Below the pieces are notes generated by a model. It did no database searches. It saw nothing but the letters and a program-made list of their open reading frames with translations, and was not told where the DNA came from. A stretch of 22,050 bases of DNA from a virus, in IMG/VR virus record IMGVR_UViG_3300021962_000727, positions 1-22,050 of that record; one strand, given 5' to 3'. Positions within the stretch are counted from its first letter, which is position 1. Each line of letters starts with the position of its first letter. This document shows positions 13,283 through 21,024 of the stretch, in pieces. A program made the translations under genes and the position numbers.

Positions 13283-14122
13283 ATGAACTACACCGAGTTA
13301 AAAGCCCAAATCATTGACATCTGCGAAAACAATTTCGAAGAGGTGTCTTTGGCTATGTTCACGCGTCAAGCGGAACAGAAAATTTACAACACGGTGCAGT
13401 TGGCTAACTTGCGTAAAAACGTTACAGGCATATTGACAACAGGTAACAAATATCTGTCGTGCCCCGATGACTTTTTATCGCCGTATAGTCTGGCGGTTTA
13501 CCCATACAACACAACCACTGCTACAGGGACATCTGGGCAAAGCACAATAGTTGTTGCAAGTGCTTCTGGAATAACAGTTGGTCAGGCAGTGTCTGGTGTT
13601 GGGATTGCTACTGGCGCGTTAGTACGTGCGATTTCCGGTACAACAATAACTTTAAATATTGTTAACTCCGGTACGGTATCAGGAGCGATTGTTTTTCAAG
13701 GCGATTATTTGTACCTGCTAAACAAAGACGTTAACTTTATCCGCGAAGCGTACCCAAATACTTCAGCAACATCACAGCCAAAACACTATGCAATTTTTGG
13801 CCCAACATCAACCGATGTTAGAGAACTGACGTTTATCGTAGGCCCAACGCCAAACTATAACTACCGCGCAGAGTTGCATTATTTTTATTACCCACCATCA
13901 ATTGTTGATGCGGGTACTTCATGGCTTGGTGACAACTTTGACAGTGCACTGCTTAATGGTGCATTGATTGAAGCCTTGCGTTTCATGAAGGGTGAAGCGG
14001 CTGATACTGCGGTGTATGATAAGTTATACGCACAAGCAATTGGATTGCTCAAAAACTTTGGCGATGGTAAGCAACGTATGGACGCTTATCGTGATGGCCA
14101 GTACCGGATGCCTGTGACATGA
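13283..14122 (+). CDS. Second adaptor-like structural protein with inserted beta domain
   Basis: The 279-residue protein begins 'NYTELKAQIIDICENNFEEVSL' and 'MFTRQAEQKIYNTVQLANLRKN', a helical opening of the phage adaptor group (SU10-type and related connector proteins). 'YLSCPDDFLSPYSL' and 'YRAELHYFYYPPSIVD' bracket the core, and 'LNGALIEALRFMKGE' the C-terminal helices. Residues about 78-138 ('QSTIVVASASGITVGQAVSG' onward) look like an inserted beta module of a type common in phage fibre proteins. With the 11512 protein this would complete the portal and tail. The family label is tentative. Its stop overlaps the next start (ATGA). Confidence 0.68.
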   Translation: MNYTELKAQIIDICENNFEEVSLAMFTRQAEQKIYNTVQLANLRKNVTGILTTGNKYLSCPDDFLSPYSLAVYPYNTTTATGTSGQSTIVVASASGITVGQAVSGVGIATGALVRAISGTTITLNIVNSGTVSGAIVFQGDYLYLLNKDVNFIREAYPNTSATSQPKHYAIFGPTSTDVRELTFIVGPTPNYNYRAELHYFYYPPSIVDAGTSWLGDNFDSALLNGALIEALRFMKGEAADTAVYDKLYAQAIGLLKNFGDGKQRMDAYRDGQYRMPVT

Positions 14123-14535
14123 GTAGCATTGTTCAAACGCAGACAACAAGTTTCAAAGCTGAGTTGTACCAAGGTATCCATGACTTGCTCACGGATCAGA
14201 TCAAGATTGCGCTCTACACTGCGGGGGCAAACTTAAATGAAGCCACTACCGCATATTCTTCTACAGACGAAGTAACCGGTACAGGATATGTTGCTGGTGG
14301 GGTGGTGATGACAGGCGTCACAATCAATACGTCTGGATACACTGTGTATGTAGACTTTGCGGACGTGGTGTTTAGCGCTTCAGTGACCGCACGTTGTGCG
14401 TTGATGTACAACGCTACGCAAGGCAACAAATCAATTGCGGTATTAGATTTTGGCGCTGATAAAACTTCCGCTAATTTCACTATCACAATGCCCGCCAACA
14501 CTGCAACCGCAGCACTTATTAGGAGTTCAAATTGA
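14119..14535 (+). CDS. Small structural protein, paralogue A
   Basis: A 138-residue beta-rich protein. 'SFKAELYQGIHDL', 'QIKIALYTAGANLN', 'TTAYSSTDEVTGTGYVAGGV' and 'FTITMPANTATAALIR' recur in many phage virion proteins. The gene at 14733 has matching segments, so the two arose by duplication. ATG overlaps the adaptor stop by 4 nt. Function unknown; it could cap or join the tail and fibres. It ends in TGA overlapped by the next TTG start. Confidence 0.78.
   Translation: MSSIVQTQTTSFKAELYQGIHDLLTDQIKIALYTAGANLNEATTAYSSTDEVTGTGYVAGGVVMTGVTINTSGYTVYVDFADVVFSASVTARCALMYNATQGNKSIAVLDFGADKTSANFTITMPANTATAALIRSSN
14521..14534 (+). promoter_or_regulatory. Ribosome binding site for a TTG start
   Basis: AGGAG at 14521-14525 lies 6 nt before TTG 14532, which overlaps the upstream TGA as TTGA. 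The same arrangement occurs at 11282. Confidence 0.7.
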
Positions 14536-14723
14536 TTGTTACGACAACCAAAGGCGATATGGACGATTCCTTGCTTGAGAAAAAAGAAGGTTTCGTTGAT
14601 AATGACGACGAGTACACCACGTGGGTGGAGTATTGGTTGGATGGAGAACTTGTCCACCGTTCGGTGCACGTTCAGTTAAAAAAATCCGTGGTTCTTTCAG
14701 GTTCCACAGCTTCTTTTGAGTAA
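14532..14723 (+). CDS. Small hypothetical protein between paralogues (TTG start)
   Basis: A 63-residue acidic protein with 'GDMDDSLLEKKEGFVDNDDE', then 'YTTWVEYWLDGELVHRSVHV', and a strand-rich end. I recall it as a conserved small phage protein of unknown role. TTG start chosen from AGGAG at 6 nt; an internal ATG at 14559 has no such site. It separates two paralogous structural genes, so it may have been inserted during or after their duplication, or the pair may have been copied around it. Confidence 0.74.
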   Translation: MIVTTTKGDMDDSLLEKKEGFVDNDDEYTTWVEYWLDGELVHRSVHVQLKKSVVLSGSTASFE

Positions 14724-14732
14724 GGAAAAATC

Positions 14733-15191
14733 ATGGCAAATACCCAAGCAATGTGCTCATCTTTCTTAGGTGAATTGATGACAGCAACGCACAACTTCAC
14801 TACAAGTACAGGCAACACTTTCAAAGCCGCTTTGTATTTGGCTTCTGCCACAGTGAACGCGTCGACAACCGCGTATAGCACAACGGGCGAAGTGACTGGC
14901 ACAAACTACACTCCCGGCGGTGTAACAGTGACTAATGGTACGTCGCCTTTGTCTACAAATACATCTGCTACAGCAGGTACAGGCTATTGGACACCCAGCG
15001 CCAGTATTACGTACACAAACGTAACATTGACTACTGCGTTTGATGCTGTGTTAATTTATAACTCATCGGCTTCTGACAAGGCTGTTAGCGTTCATACCTT
15101 TGGTTCACAGACTGTGACTGCCGGTACGTTCACTTTGACAATGCCTTCAAACACCACATCTACTGCGTTGCTCCGTTTGGCTACAACCTGA
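14733..15191 (+). CDS. Small structural protein, paralogue B
   Basis: A 152-residue paralogue of the 14119 product: 'NTFKAALYLASATVNASTTAYS', 'TGEVTGTNYTPGGVTVTNG' and 'GTFTLTMPSNTTSTALLR' align with that protein. It carries an extra Ser/Thr-rich segment of about 15-20 residues in the middle ('SPLSTNTSATAGTGYWTPS'). It starts at ATG 14733 after AAGGAAAAATC, the same leader sequence that precedes the 19738 gene. Beta-rich, no signal peptide. A tail or fibre-base component is likely; the exact place is unknown. Confidence 0.78.
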   Translation: MANTQAMCSSFLGELMTATHNFTTSTGNTFKAALYLASATVNASTTAYSTTGEVTGTNYTPGGVTVTNGTSPLSTNTSATAGTGYWTPSASITYTNVTLTTAFDAVLIYNSSASDKAVSVHTFGSQTVTAGTFTLTMPSNTTSTALLRLATT

Positions 15192-15192
15192 T

Positions 15193-15208
15193 CCTCCTGT
15201 CTGGGAGG
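15193..15208 (+). promoter_or_regulatory. Hairpin that could hide the ribosome binding site of the 15216 gene
   Basis: CCTCC (15193-15197) can pair with GGAGG (15204-15208), the core of the Shine-Dalgarno GGAGGG that lies 6 nt before ATG 15216. The loop is 6 nt. The stem is short (5 bp), so control would be modest. Confidence 0.45.
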
Positions 15209-15215
15209 GCAGTAA

Positions 15216-16058
15216 ATGACAACCGCATGGGGCGCAGGGGCGTGGGGTGACAATAGTTGGGGAGGTCAGCAATCTGAACTCTCTGGCGTTGTTGCGTCTG
15301 GTGGTGTCGGTTCTGTTACTGCAGAGGCCATATACGAGGTAGCTATTACCGGTGTAGCGGCTACTGGGGCAGTCGGATCAGTTACTGTTGCGGAAAGACA
15401 GTTTGTTCTTACGGGCGTATCAGCCATTGGTGTACCGGGGGAGATTTCAATACCCGGACGTGATTCTGGGCTTGAAGGGGTTGGGGCAATAGGCGCGGTT
15501 GGTTCCGTTGCCGTTGACTCATCAGAAAGTGAAGACAGTGTTCTTGCGACAGGCTCGGTTGGTACTGTAGGAGTCTCAAAAACTGTCGCAATCTCTGGCG
15601 TTGAAGCCACAGGCGCTGTTGCTACAGTTGGTTTTACGTATGGCGCAAATATTGGGGGCAATGAGGCTTCTGGTGTTGTTGGTACTTTGGGGTCTGACAG
15701 AACTGTCGCGCTTACAGGAGTTGAAGCCACAGGCGCTGTTGGCACGCTAGAATTTAATTTTCAAGCAACTAGCGTTTTGGCTACGGGCTCTGTTGGCGAC
15801 GTCGCAATGGGCGAACGTACTGTTGCCTTAACGGGTATAAGTGCTTCAGGACTTATTGGGGATGAAGTTCCAGTCAAAGCAATAGCCATTTCAGGCGTAT
15901 CCGCCGCTGGCGCCGCAGGCGCGGTGTCTATTGGCGCAAGGTTAGTGGCTGTTACTGGATCACAAGCCATGGGCGAATTAGGAACAATTGGGTTGTCTTA
16001 CTGGAGTTTAATTGATGACACAGAAGACGCAAACTGGCAAAATATCATCACAGTGTAG
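15216..16058 (+). CDS. Repeat-rich tail/fibre protein (ATGAVG repeats)
   Basis: The 280-residue protein opens with 'AWGAGAWGDNSWGG', an aromatic-glycine head typical of phage tail-tip or fibre proteins. It ends 'YWSLIDDTEDANWQNIITV', also a shared ending. Between them are about 12 degenerate repeats of 19-22 residues of the type 'VALTGVEATGAVGT', likely a beta-solenoid or stacked beta fibre. Gly, Ala and Val dominate and Lys is scarce. Two units, at 15598 and 15718, are almost identical at the DNA level. A fibre shaft or adhesin is the best reading. Its ribosome site may be hidden in the hairpin upstream. Confidence 0.76.
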   Translation: MTTAWGAGAWGDNSWGGQQSELSGVVASGGVGSVTAEAIYEVAITGVAATGAVGSVTVAERQFVLTGVSAIGVPGEISIPGRDSGLEGVGAIGAVGSVAVDSSESEDSVLATGSVGTVGVSKTVAISGVEATGAVATVGFTYGANIGGNEASGVVGTLGSDRTVALTGVEATGAVGTLEFNFQATSVLATGSVGDVAMGERTVALTGISASGLIGDEVPVKAIAISGVSAAGAAGAVSIGARLVAVTGSQAMGELGTIGLSYWSLIDDTEDANWQNIITV

Positions 16059-16088
16059 ATAAGTTCTACGTATAGACAGGAGTTTTAA

Positions 16089-17774
16089 ATGACCACAGGC
16101 GCAACGGGACAACTAGGACTTGCTTTACCGGTACAGGGTGAACTCTCTGGTACGTGGGGCGACACAGTTAACAACGGTATTACGCAGTACACAAACATTG
16201 CTATTGCGGCTACACTGACGCTAACAAATGATGGCGCGGTAACTCTGGCCAATACAACAGGCGATGCTTCAGCTTCTAACATCACATCCACACTGACTGG
16301 TGCAGGTACGGTTACGGCTCAGTTTGCCATCGTGCGGGTCACGGGTACGCTGACTACAGCCAAAGTAATTACGGCTCCAAGTTATAGCAAGACATACACA
16401 GTGGTGAATGCGGCTACTGGTGGTATCGTGACGTTCAAAGCGTCTGGTCAGACCGGTGTTTCTGTTGCTGTAGGCGAGTCAGCTTTTGTTTATTACAACG
16501 GCACAGACTATGTAAAAGTGGCCTCCACCACTTCAGGCCCCGGTGATGTGGTTGGCCCAGCTTCTGCAACGGCTAACGGTATTGCACTATTTAACAGCAC
16601 GACTGGCAAGTTAATTAAAGACTCAGCCGCATCTGATGGTTTGATTTATGGTCTGACTGTAGGTCGTGGTGGTGGTGCTGTGTCTACCAATACTGCGGTG
16701 GGTGCTAGTGCTTTGGCGGCTAATACAAGTGGTAGTGAAAATACGGCTGTTGGCTATCAGGCGTTGATTAGCGAGACAAGCGCAACAAATAATTCGGCAT
16801 TTGGTGTGTGGGCCTTGCGCTACAACACCACAGGGTCATCAAACGTAGCCGTTGGTCGTTCGGCACTTGAAGCCAACACCACAGCATCTAACAACACTGC
16901 TGTTGGTTATCAGGCTGGGTATAGCTACACCGGCACGGCTGGGCATAACACTTTCATTGGCCGTCAGGCGGGCTATTCGTCTACGACTGCTAACGGCATA
17001 ACTGCCATTGGTGCGAATGTTTTATTTCAGAACACCACAGGCATAAGCAACGTAGCGGTCGGCGGCACAAATGGAGTGACGCTTGGCGCTGCTCTTGAAA
17101 ACAACACGACTGGAAGCAACAACACGGCACTTGGCCATGCGGCGCTTCTTTCCAACACCACAGCATCTAACAACACGGCTGTGGGTTATCAGGCGGGGTA
17201 TACATCAACAGGTCAACGCAACGCTTTCTTTGGCTCTGAGGCGGGGTATGCAAACACGACTGGTGAAAGCAACACATACATTGGTCGCCAAGCAGGTAAT
17301 TTGATGACCTCTGGTAACAACAATACCATCATTGGGCGCTACAACGGCAACCAAGGTAGCCTAGACATTCGCACAGCAAGCAACTACATCGTGCTGTCTG
17401 ATGGAGACGGCAACCCACGGATGTATAACAACGCTACGGATTGGTACGATTCCGTTGGCAAACTCAGAGCCGTCCCACAATCAGGCTCTTCCAAGACAAG
17501 CTCCTACACACTAGCAACAACTGATGTGGGTGAGTACATCTTGCTTGGCGCAAGCGGTGCGATTGTGATCCCTGATGCTACGTTTGCGGCTGGTGACGTT
17601 ATCACCATCTTTAACAATACCGCCAGTACAGCAACAATCACTTGCTCAATCACAACGGCGTACATTGCAGGCACATTCACTGACAAAGCCACGATGACCT
17701 TGGCGGCGGCAGGTGTAGCAACTGTACTGTTCATCACCAGCACCCTGTGTGTTGTTTCAGGAAATGTGACCTAA
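16089..17774 (+). CDS. Tail fibre protein with NTAVGxxA repeats
   Basis: The 561-residue fibre has an N-terminal domain ('GQLGLALPVQGELSGTWGDTVN', residues 7-30) that is a common phage tail attachment sequence. A beta-rich stalk runs to about 190. Residues about 201-418 hold about ten repeats around 'NTTGSNNTAVGYQAG', the trimeric left-handed beta-roll type seen in YadA-like and phage fibre shafts. After 'NYIVLSDGDGNPRMY' comes a C-terminal beta domain ending 'MTLAAAGVATVLFITSTLCVVSGNVT'. No S74 chaperone peptidase is visible. It probably forms a trimeric fibre that contacts the host. RBS CAGGAG at 16079-16084. Confidence 0.85.
   Translation: MTTGATGQLGLALPVQGELSGTWGDTVNNGITQYTNIAIAATLTLTNDGAVTLANTTGDASASNITSTLTGAGTVTAQFAIVRVTGTLTTAKVITAPSYSKTYTVVNAATGGIVTFKASGQTGVSVAVGESAFVYYNGTDYVKVASTTSGPGDVVGPASATANGIALFNSTTGKLIKDSAASDGLIYGLTVGRGGGAVSTNTAVGASALAANTSGSENTAVGYQALISETSATNNSAFGVWALRYNTTGSSNVAVGRSALEANTTASNNTAVGYQAGYSYTGTAGHNTFIGRQAGYSSTTANGITAIGANVLFQNTTGISNVAVGGTNGVTLGAALENNTTGSNNTALGHAALLSNTTASNNTAVGYQAGYTSTGQRNAFFGSEAGYANTTGESNTYIGRQAGNLMTSGNNNTIIGRYNGNQGSLDIRTASNYIVLSDGDGNPRMYNNATDWYDSVGKLRAVPQSGSSKTSSYTLATTDVGEYILLGASGAIVIPDATFAAGDVITIFNNTASTATITCSITTAYIAGTFTDKATMTLAAAGVATVLFITSTLCVVSGNVT
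16689..17343 (+). repeat. Fibre repeat region
   Basis: Codes about ten 20-25 residue repeats of the NTAVG type. A 25-nt stretch is identical at 16873-16897 and 17152-17176, showing recent duplication or conversion between repeats. Confidence 0.85.
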
Positions 17775-17775
17775 T

Positions 17776-19728
17776 ATGAGTTCATCACAGCAACTATTGT
17801 TAGGCGAAGGCGCAGGCGGCGGCCCAGCCAACTACATTGAAGATGTGTTCTCGACTTGGTTGTACACAGGCACGGGGTCTGCTCAAACAATTACTAATGG
17901 CATTGATTTATCTACAAAAGGTGGATTGGTTTGGACAAAGTGCCGAAACAACCCCGGTAGTAACAGATTTAATGATACTGTTAGGGGGGCTACCAATGCT
18001 CTTAGATCAAATAGCACTGACGCCTCGACTGTCATAGCAAACGGTCTAACTGCCTTTAATGCTAATGGCTATACTTTAGGCGATGATTCTGGTAACTCAG
18101 GGTATAACTTTAGTACTTCATACACCTACGTCTCATGGACATTCCGAGAGCAACCAAAGTTCTTTGATGTTGTGACTTATACGGGTACGGGATTTACTGA
18201 GCCTAATATTTCACACAACCTTGGCTCTGTACCGGGTTGCATCATTATTAAACGCACAAATGCCGCAGGAAGTTGGTTTGTATATCACCGGTCAGTAGGC
18301 TTAGCAGAGATGTTGATTTTAGATTCAACTGCTGCCGTTACTGGTAATAATATGATAGGTGGAACGCCAACAAGTACAACATTTAAACCCGCTGGAGATG
18401 CTGATATTTCTGGCGCAACTTATGTAGCCTACTTATTTGCCCACAACGCAGGAGGCTTTGGTGCGGCTGGTACAGACAATGTGATTTCGTGTGGGTCTTA
18501 TGTAGGTGATGGAACAACTAGATTAATAAATATTGGCTATGAGCCGCAATGGATATTAATAAAAAACGCAACTAGTGGAGCGGGAGGGTCAGCCAACGAT
18601 TGGAAAATGATAGACAACATGAGAGGTTTTACTGCCACAGATAATTCATCCGTTCTAGAAGCCAACACAAGTGACGCGGAAGCAAATGACAACCCAATCA
18701 CAATTGCTTCTCAAGGTTTTAATACCAATAACATGAGGAATACGAGTGAAACTTACATCTACATAGCCATCCGCCGTGGCCTGATGAAAGTGCCTACAAG
18801 TGGGACTAGTGTGTTTCAACCTGTTGCATATACTGGTACAAACGTAGATAACAGATTAGTTGATACAGGAATTGTTACTGATGCAATAATTGCACGACAA
18901 AGAGCTGACGTGGTAAATACAGTTATCTCCAATCGGTTACAAACCGATTATATGAATTTTACAAATTTGCCTGACGATAATAAATCGTATCTTGACGGAC
19001 TAGATACTGCCCCCGATGGCAAAGGAAATTCTTTTTCTAGCATGACAGGTTTCTACGTTGGAAATAGTGCAAGTACAAACTTAAACCAAGCATCAACAGC
19101 ACAACTTGCCTACGCTTTCAGACGCGCTCCATCGTTTATGGATGTTGTTATGTATACAGGAACGGGAGGTGGAGGTCAAACTCTCAACCATAACCTTGGC
19201 GTAACACCAGAACTGATTATTTCGAAGCGCAGAAGTGGTGTGTATGACTGGACTGTGTATTCGTCAGCAAGGGGAACATCAAATACATTATTCCTTAACC
19301 TGACAAACGCAGAAACGGCATACACAAGTGTAAGTGCGGCAACATCTACGACACTTACTGTTCAAGGTGTTGCGAATGCAAGTAGCGAAACATTTGTAGC
19401 CTACCTATTTGCAACTTGTGCGGGTGTTTCTAAAGTAGGCTCATACACAGGTACAGGAACAACGCTACAAATTAACTGTGGTTTTACTGCTGGCGCAAGG
19501 TTTGTTTTAATCAAACGCACCGACTCAACTGGCGGCTGGTACTACTGGGATACAGCCCGTGGCATCGTGGCTGGTAATGACCCTTACTTGTTCTTAAACA
19601 GTTCAAACGCTGAAGTAACAAACACCGATTACGTTGACACCTACAGCGCAGGGTTTGAGATTAGCTCAACTGCGCCATCCGCCATCAATGCAAGTGGTGG
19701 CACATTCATATTCTTAGCAATCGCATAA
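17776..19728 (+). CDS. Large adhesin-like tail protein with DUF7483-type tandem domains
   Basis: The 650-residue protein begins one base after the fibre stop. Reading the translation, about six tandem units of roughly 90-105 residues can be laid out: 24-123, 133-223, 237-333, 346-449, 456-546 and 553-650. Each has a 'YTGTG' or related start, 'HNLG' or 'YEPQ', then 'ILIKR', a Trp-x-Tyr/Asp stretch and an aromatic-rich end such as 'YVAYLFA'. Unit 2 ('PKFFDVVTYTGTG', 'SHNLGSVPGCIIIKR') matches what I recall as DUF7483. Beta-sandwich repeats like this are usual in host-binding tail proteins. No S74 or C-type lectin end is seen. Receptor binding is the likely role, not proven. Confidence 0.8.
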   Translation: MSSSQQLLLGEGAGGGPANYIEDVFSTWLYTGTGSAQTITNGIDLSTKGGLVWTKCRNNPGSNRFNDTVRGATNALRSNSTDASTVIANGLTAFNANGYTLGDDSGNSGYNFSTSYTYVSWTFREQPKFFDVVTYTGTGFTEPNISHNLGSVPGCIIIKRTNAAGSWFVYHRSVGLAEMLILDSTAAVTGNNMIGGTPTSTTFKPAGDADISGATYVAYLFAHNAGGFGAAGTDNVISCGSYVGDGTTRLINIGYEPQWILIKNATSGAGGSANDWKMIDNMRGFTATDNSSVLEANTSDAEANDNPITIASQGFNTNNMRNTSETYIYIAIRRGLMKVPTSGTSVFQPVAYTGTNVDNRLVDTGIVTDAIIARQRADVVNTVISNRLQTDYMNFTNLPDDNKSYLDGLDTAPDGKGNSFSSMTGFYVGNSASTNLNQASTAQLAYAFRRAPSFMDVVMYTGTGGGGQTLNHNLGVTPELIISKRRSGVYDWTVYSSARGTSNTLFLNLTNAETAYTSVSAATSTTLTVQGVANASSETFVAYLFATCAGVSKVGSYTGTGTTLQINCGFTAGARFVLIKRTDSTGGWYYWDTARGIVAGNDPYLFLNSSNAEVTNTDYVDTYSAGFEISSTAPSAINASGGTFIFLAIA

Positions 19729-19737
19729 GGAAAAATC

Positions 19738-20241
19738 ATGCAAATACGAATCAGATCAACAGGTCAAGTGCTACTTCAGCACGAGTGGGAAAAGTGGGTT
19801 GCACAGACCTACGCCAAGTCATTGAGTGGCATATCTGAAGAAGCGGTCAATCGCTTTGAGTCAGACATTGTGTTTGAAGGCCCACAAGCCACAGGCGGCA
19901 CTGTCTACCAATACTCACAGCAAGACGGCGTAGAGCAGATTGACGGCAAGTGGTACACCAAGTACATCCTTGGCCCTGTCTTCACTGGCGATACAGCGGC
20001 GGCAGACGAAGCCGCATACAAAGCCCGTAAAGACGCAGAACAAGCCGCAAATGTACGCAGACAGCGTACTGAAATGCTTAAAGATTGCGACTGGGTGGTG
20101 ACTAAAGCTATAGACCAAAATGCTCAGGACAGCCTTGGCATTCAGATTCCTGTGGTCTGGGTCACGTACCGCCAAGCCCTGCGCGACATCACTGCGCAGT
20201 CTGGTTTCCCTTGGACAATCACTTGGCCTACACAGCCTTAA
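19738..20241 (+). CDS. Phage tail assembly chaperone-like protein
   Basis: The 167-residue protein has a C-terminal module from about residue 105 ('NVRRQRTEMLKDCDWVV', 'WVTYRQALRDITAQSGFPW', ending 'ITWPTQP') that fits the family Pfam calls Phage_tail_APC. Those proteins are placed next to tail fibre genes and are thought to help fibre assembly. The N-terminal half is mixed alpha/beta ('IRSTGQVLLQHEWEKWV', 'IDGKWYTKYILGPVF'). It follows the large adhesin directly, which supports help with fibre folding or attachment. RBS AAGGAAAAATC, as at 14733. Confidence 0.85.
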   Translation: MQIRIRSTGQVLLQHEWEKWVAQTYAKSLSGISEEAVNRFESDIVFEGPQATGGTVYQYSQQDGVEQIDGKWYTKYILGPVFTGDTAAADEAAYKARKDAEQAANVRRQRTEMLKDCDWVVTKAIDQNAQDSLGIQIPVVWVTYRQALRDITAQSGFPWTITWPTQP

Positions 20242-20250
20242 AGGAAAATC

Positions 20251-20460
20251 ATGGATACACAAACACCAGAGCAAATTGCACAGCACTATTCTGCTGCAAT
20301 GGATTCCGTCAACCTCATCAACGCTGGCCAGCCTAAAGGCATGGAAGCCCAAGAGTGGGCCGACTGCCTTGCCCGTAACAAGGAGCATTTGAATATCATG
20401 CTGGCTAAAGACTTCTGGACGACGGAAGACTTAACACCCCTACGTACAGCAGCGGCGTAG
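20251..20460 (+). CDS. Small hypothetical protein after tail chaperone
   Basis: A 69-residue, mostly helical protein with 'EWADCLARNKEHLNIMLAKD' and 'FWTTEDLTPLRTA'. I recall it as a common small phage protein between fibre and lysis genes with no known role. The ATG follows AAAGGAAAATC. No membrane segment. It ends at TAG 20458-20460, two bases before the next start. Confidence 0.78.
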   Translation: MDTQTPEQIAQHYSAAMDSVNLINAGQPKGMEAQEWADCLARNKEHLNIMLAKDFWTTEDLTPLRTAAA

Positions 20461-20462
20461 CC

Positions 20463-20555
20463 ATGAAAGACTGGGCTGAAGCGTTTATCGTTGCGGCCTT
20501 TATCGCCATCTTAGTTGTGTGGGGAACGTTTACCCTTGTGTGGATTTGGGGATGA
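20463..20555 (+). CDS. 30-residue single-pass membrane peptide
   Basis: A short gene reading 'MKDWAEAFIVAAFIAILVVW' and then 'GTFTLVWIWG', one hydrophobic helix with a charged start and a Trp-rich end. It lies two bases after one gene and one base before the next ATG, so it fits the operon without a gap. I recall similar peptides in the same place in other phages. It could be a small holin-like, spanin-like or lysis-timing peptide, but this is inference. No strong ribosome site; translation may couple to the upstream stop. Confidence 0.62.
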   Translation: MKDWAEAFIVAAFIAILVVWGTFTLVWIWG

Positions 20556-20556
20556 A

Positions 20557-21012
20557 ATGATTGACATTACCAAAGCAATTGGAGCCGTTGCCGCTACCGT
20601 TGCCGCTTTAGGCGGTAGTTACACGCTTGCCGACAAGTTTGGTTGGTTTGACCGCGCAATCATTGAATGGTCGCCAGAGAATTTTAAAATTGTGGCAGAA
20701 GCTGGCAAGCCAATCACTGTCACGGTTGCAAGAATAAAGAAGCGGGACGATTGCTCCGTTGAGAGCTTCACCCCAAGCATTCGTGATGCAGCTGGTATGG
20801 TTCATGAAGCCACCACTACCGCCAGTAAATTCAGCGGCCCAGCAGGGCCAGAGATTGACACCTTCACTTATGAACTGACAATGGTAGGCAAGGAAAAGGT
20901 TACCAGCGGCAAAGCCACCTTGCTGGCAACGATCAAGTACAAATGCCCTGAAGGGGAGCGTGTTGTGCAGTATCCACGCCACGCAAACCTGTCATTCATG
21001 TTGAATCAATAA
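20557..21012 (+). CDS. Membrane-anchored protein of the lysis module
   Basis: A 151-residue protein starting at ATG 20557, one base after the small peptide stop. Residues about 5-22 ('TKAIGAVAATVAALGGSYTL') form an N-terminal membrane segment or uncleaved signal. The rest is a beta-rich domain with Cys66 and Cys130 that could pair if exported ('RDDCSVESF', 'IKYKCPEGE'). I recall this family beside phage lysozymes. It may be a periplasmic accessory of lysis or a spanin-like protein, but it lacks a lipobox and a clear coiled coil. Function unknown. Confidence 0.74.
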   Translation: MIDITKAIGAVAATVAALGGSYTLADKFGWFDRAIIEWSPENFKIVAEAGKPITVTVARIKKRDDCSVESFTPSIRDAAGMVHEATTTASKFSGPAGPEIDTFTYELTMVGKEKVTSGKATLLATIKYKCPEGERVVQYPRHANLSFMLNQ

Positions 21013-21024
21013 CAAGGAATAACT

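Noticed and set aside
14119-14723. G/GT-type tail chaperone frameshift pair
   Set aside because: There is no tape measure gene, no slippery site, and the second frame has its own AGGAG and TTG start.
16089-19728. Diversity-generating retroelement target
   Set aside because: No reverse transcriptase or template/variable repeat pair with adenine-specific change is visible, and the fibre ends are not C-type lectin folds.
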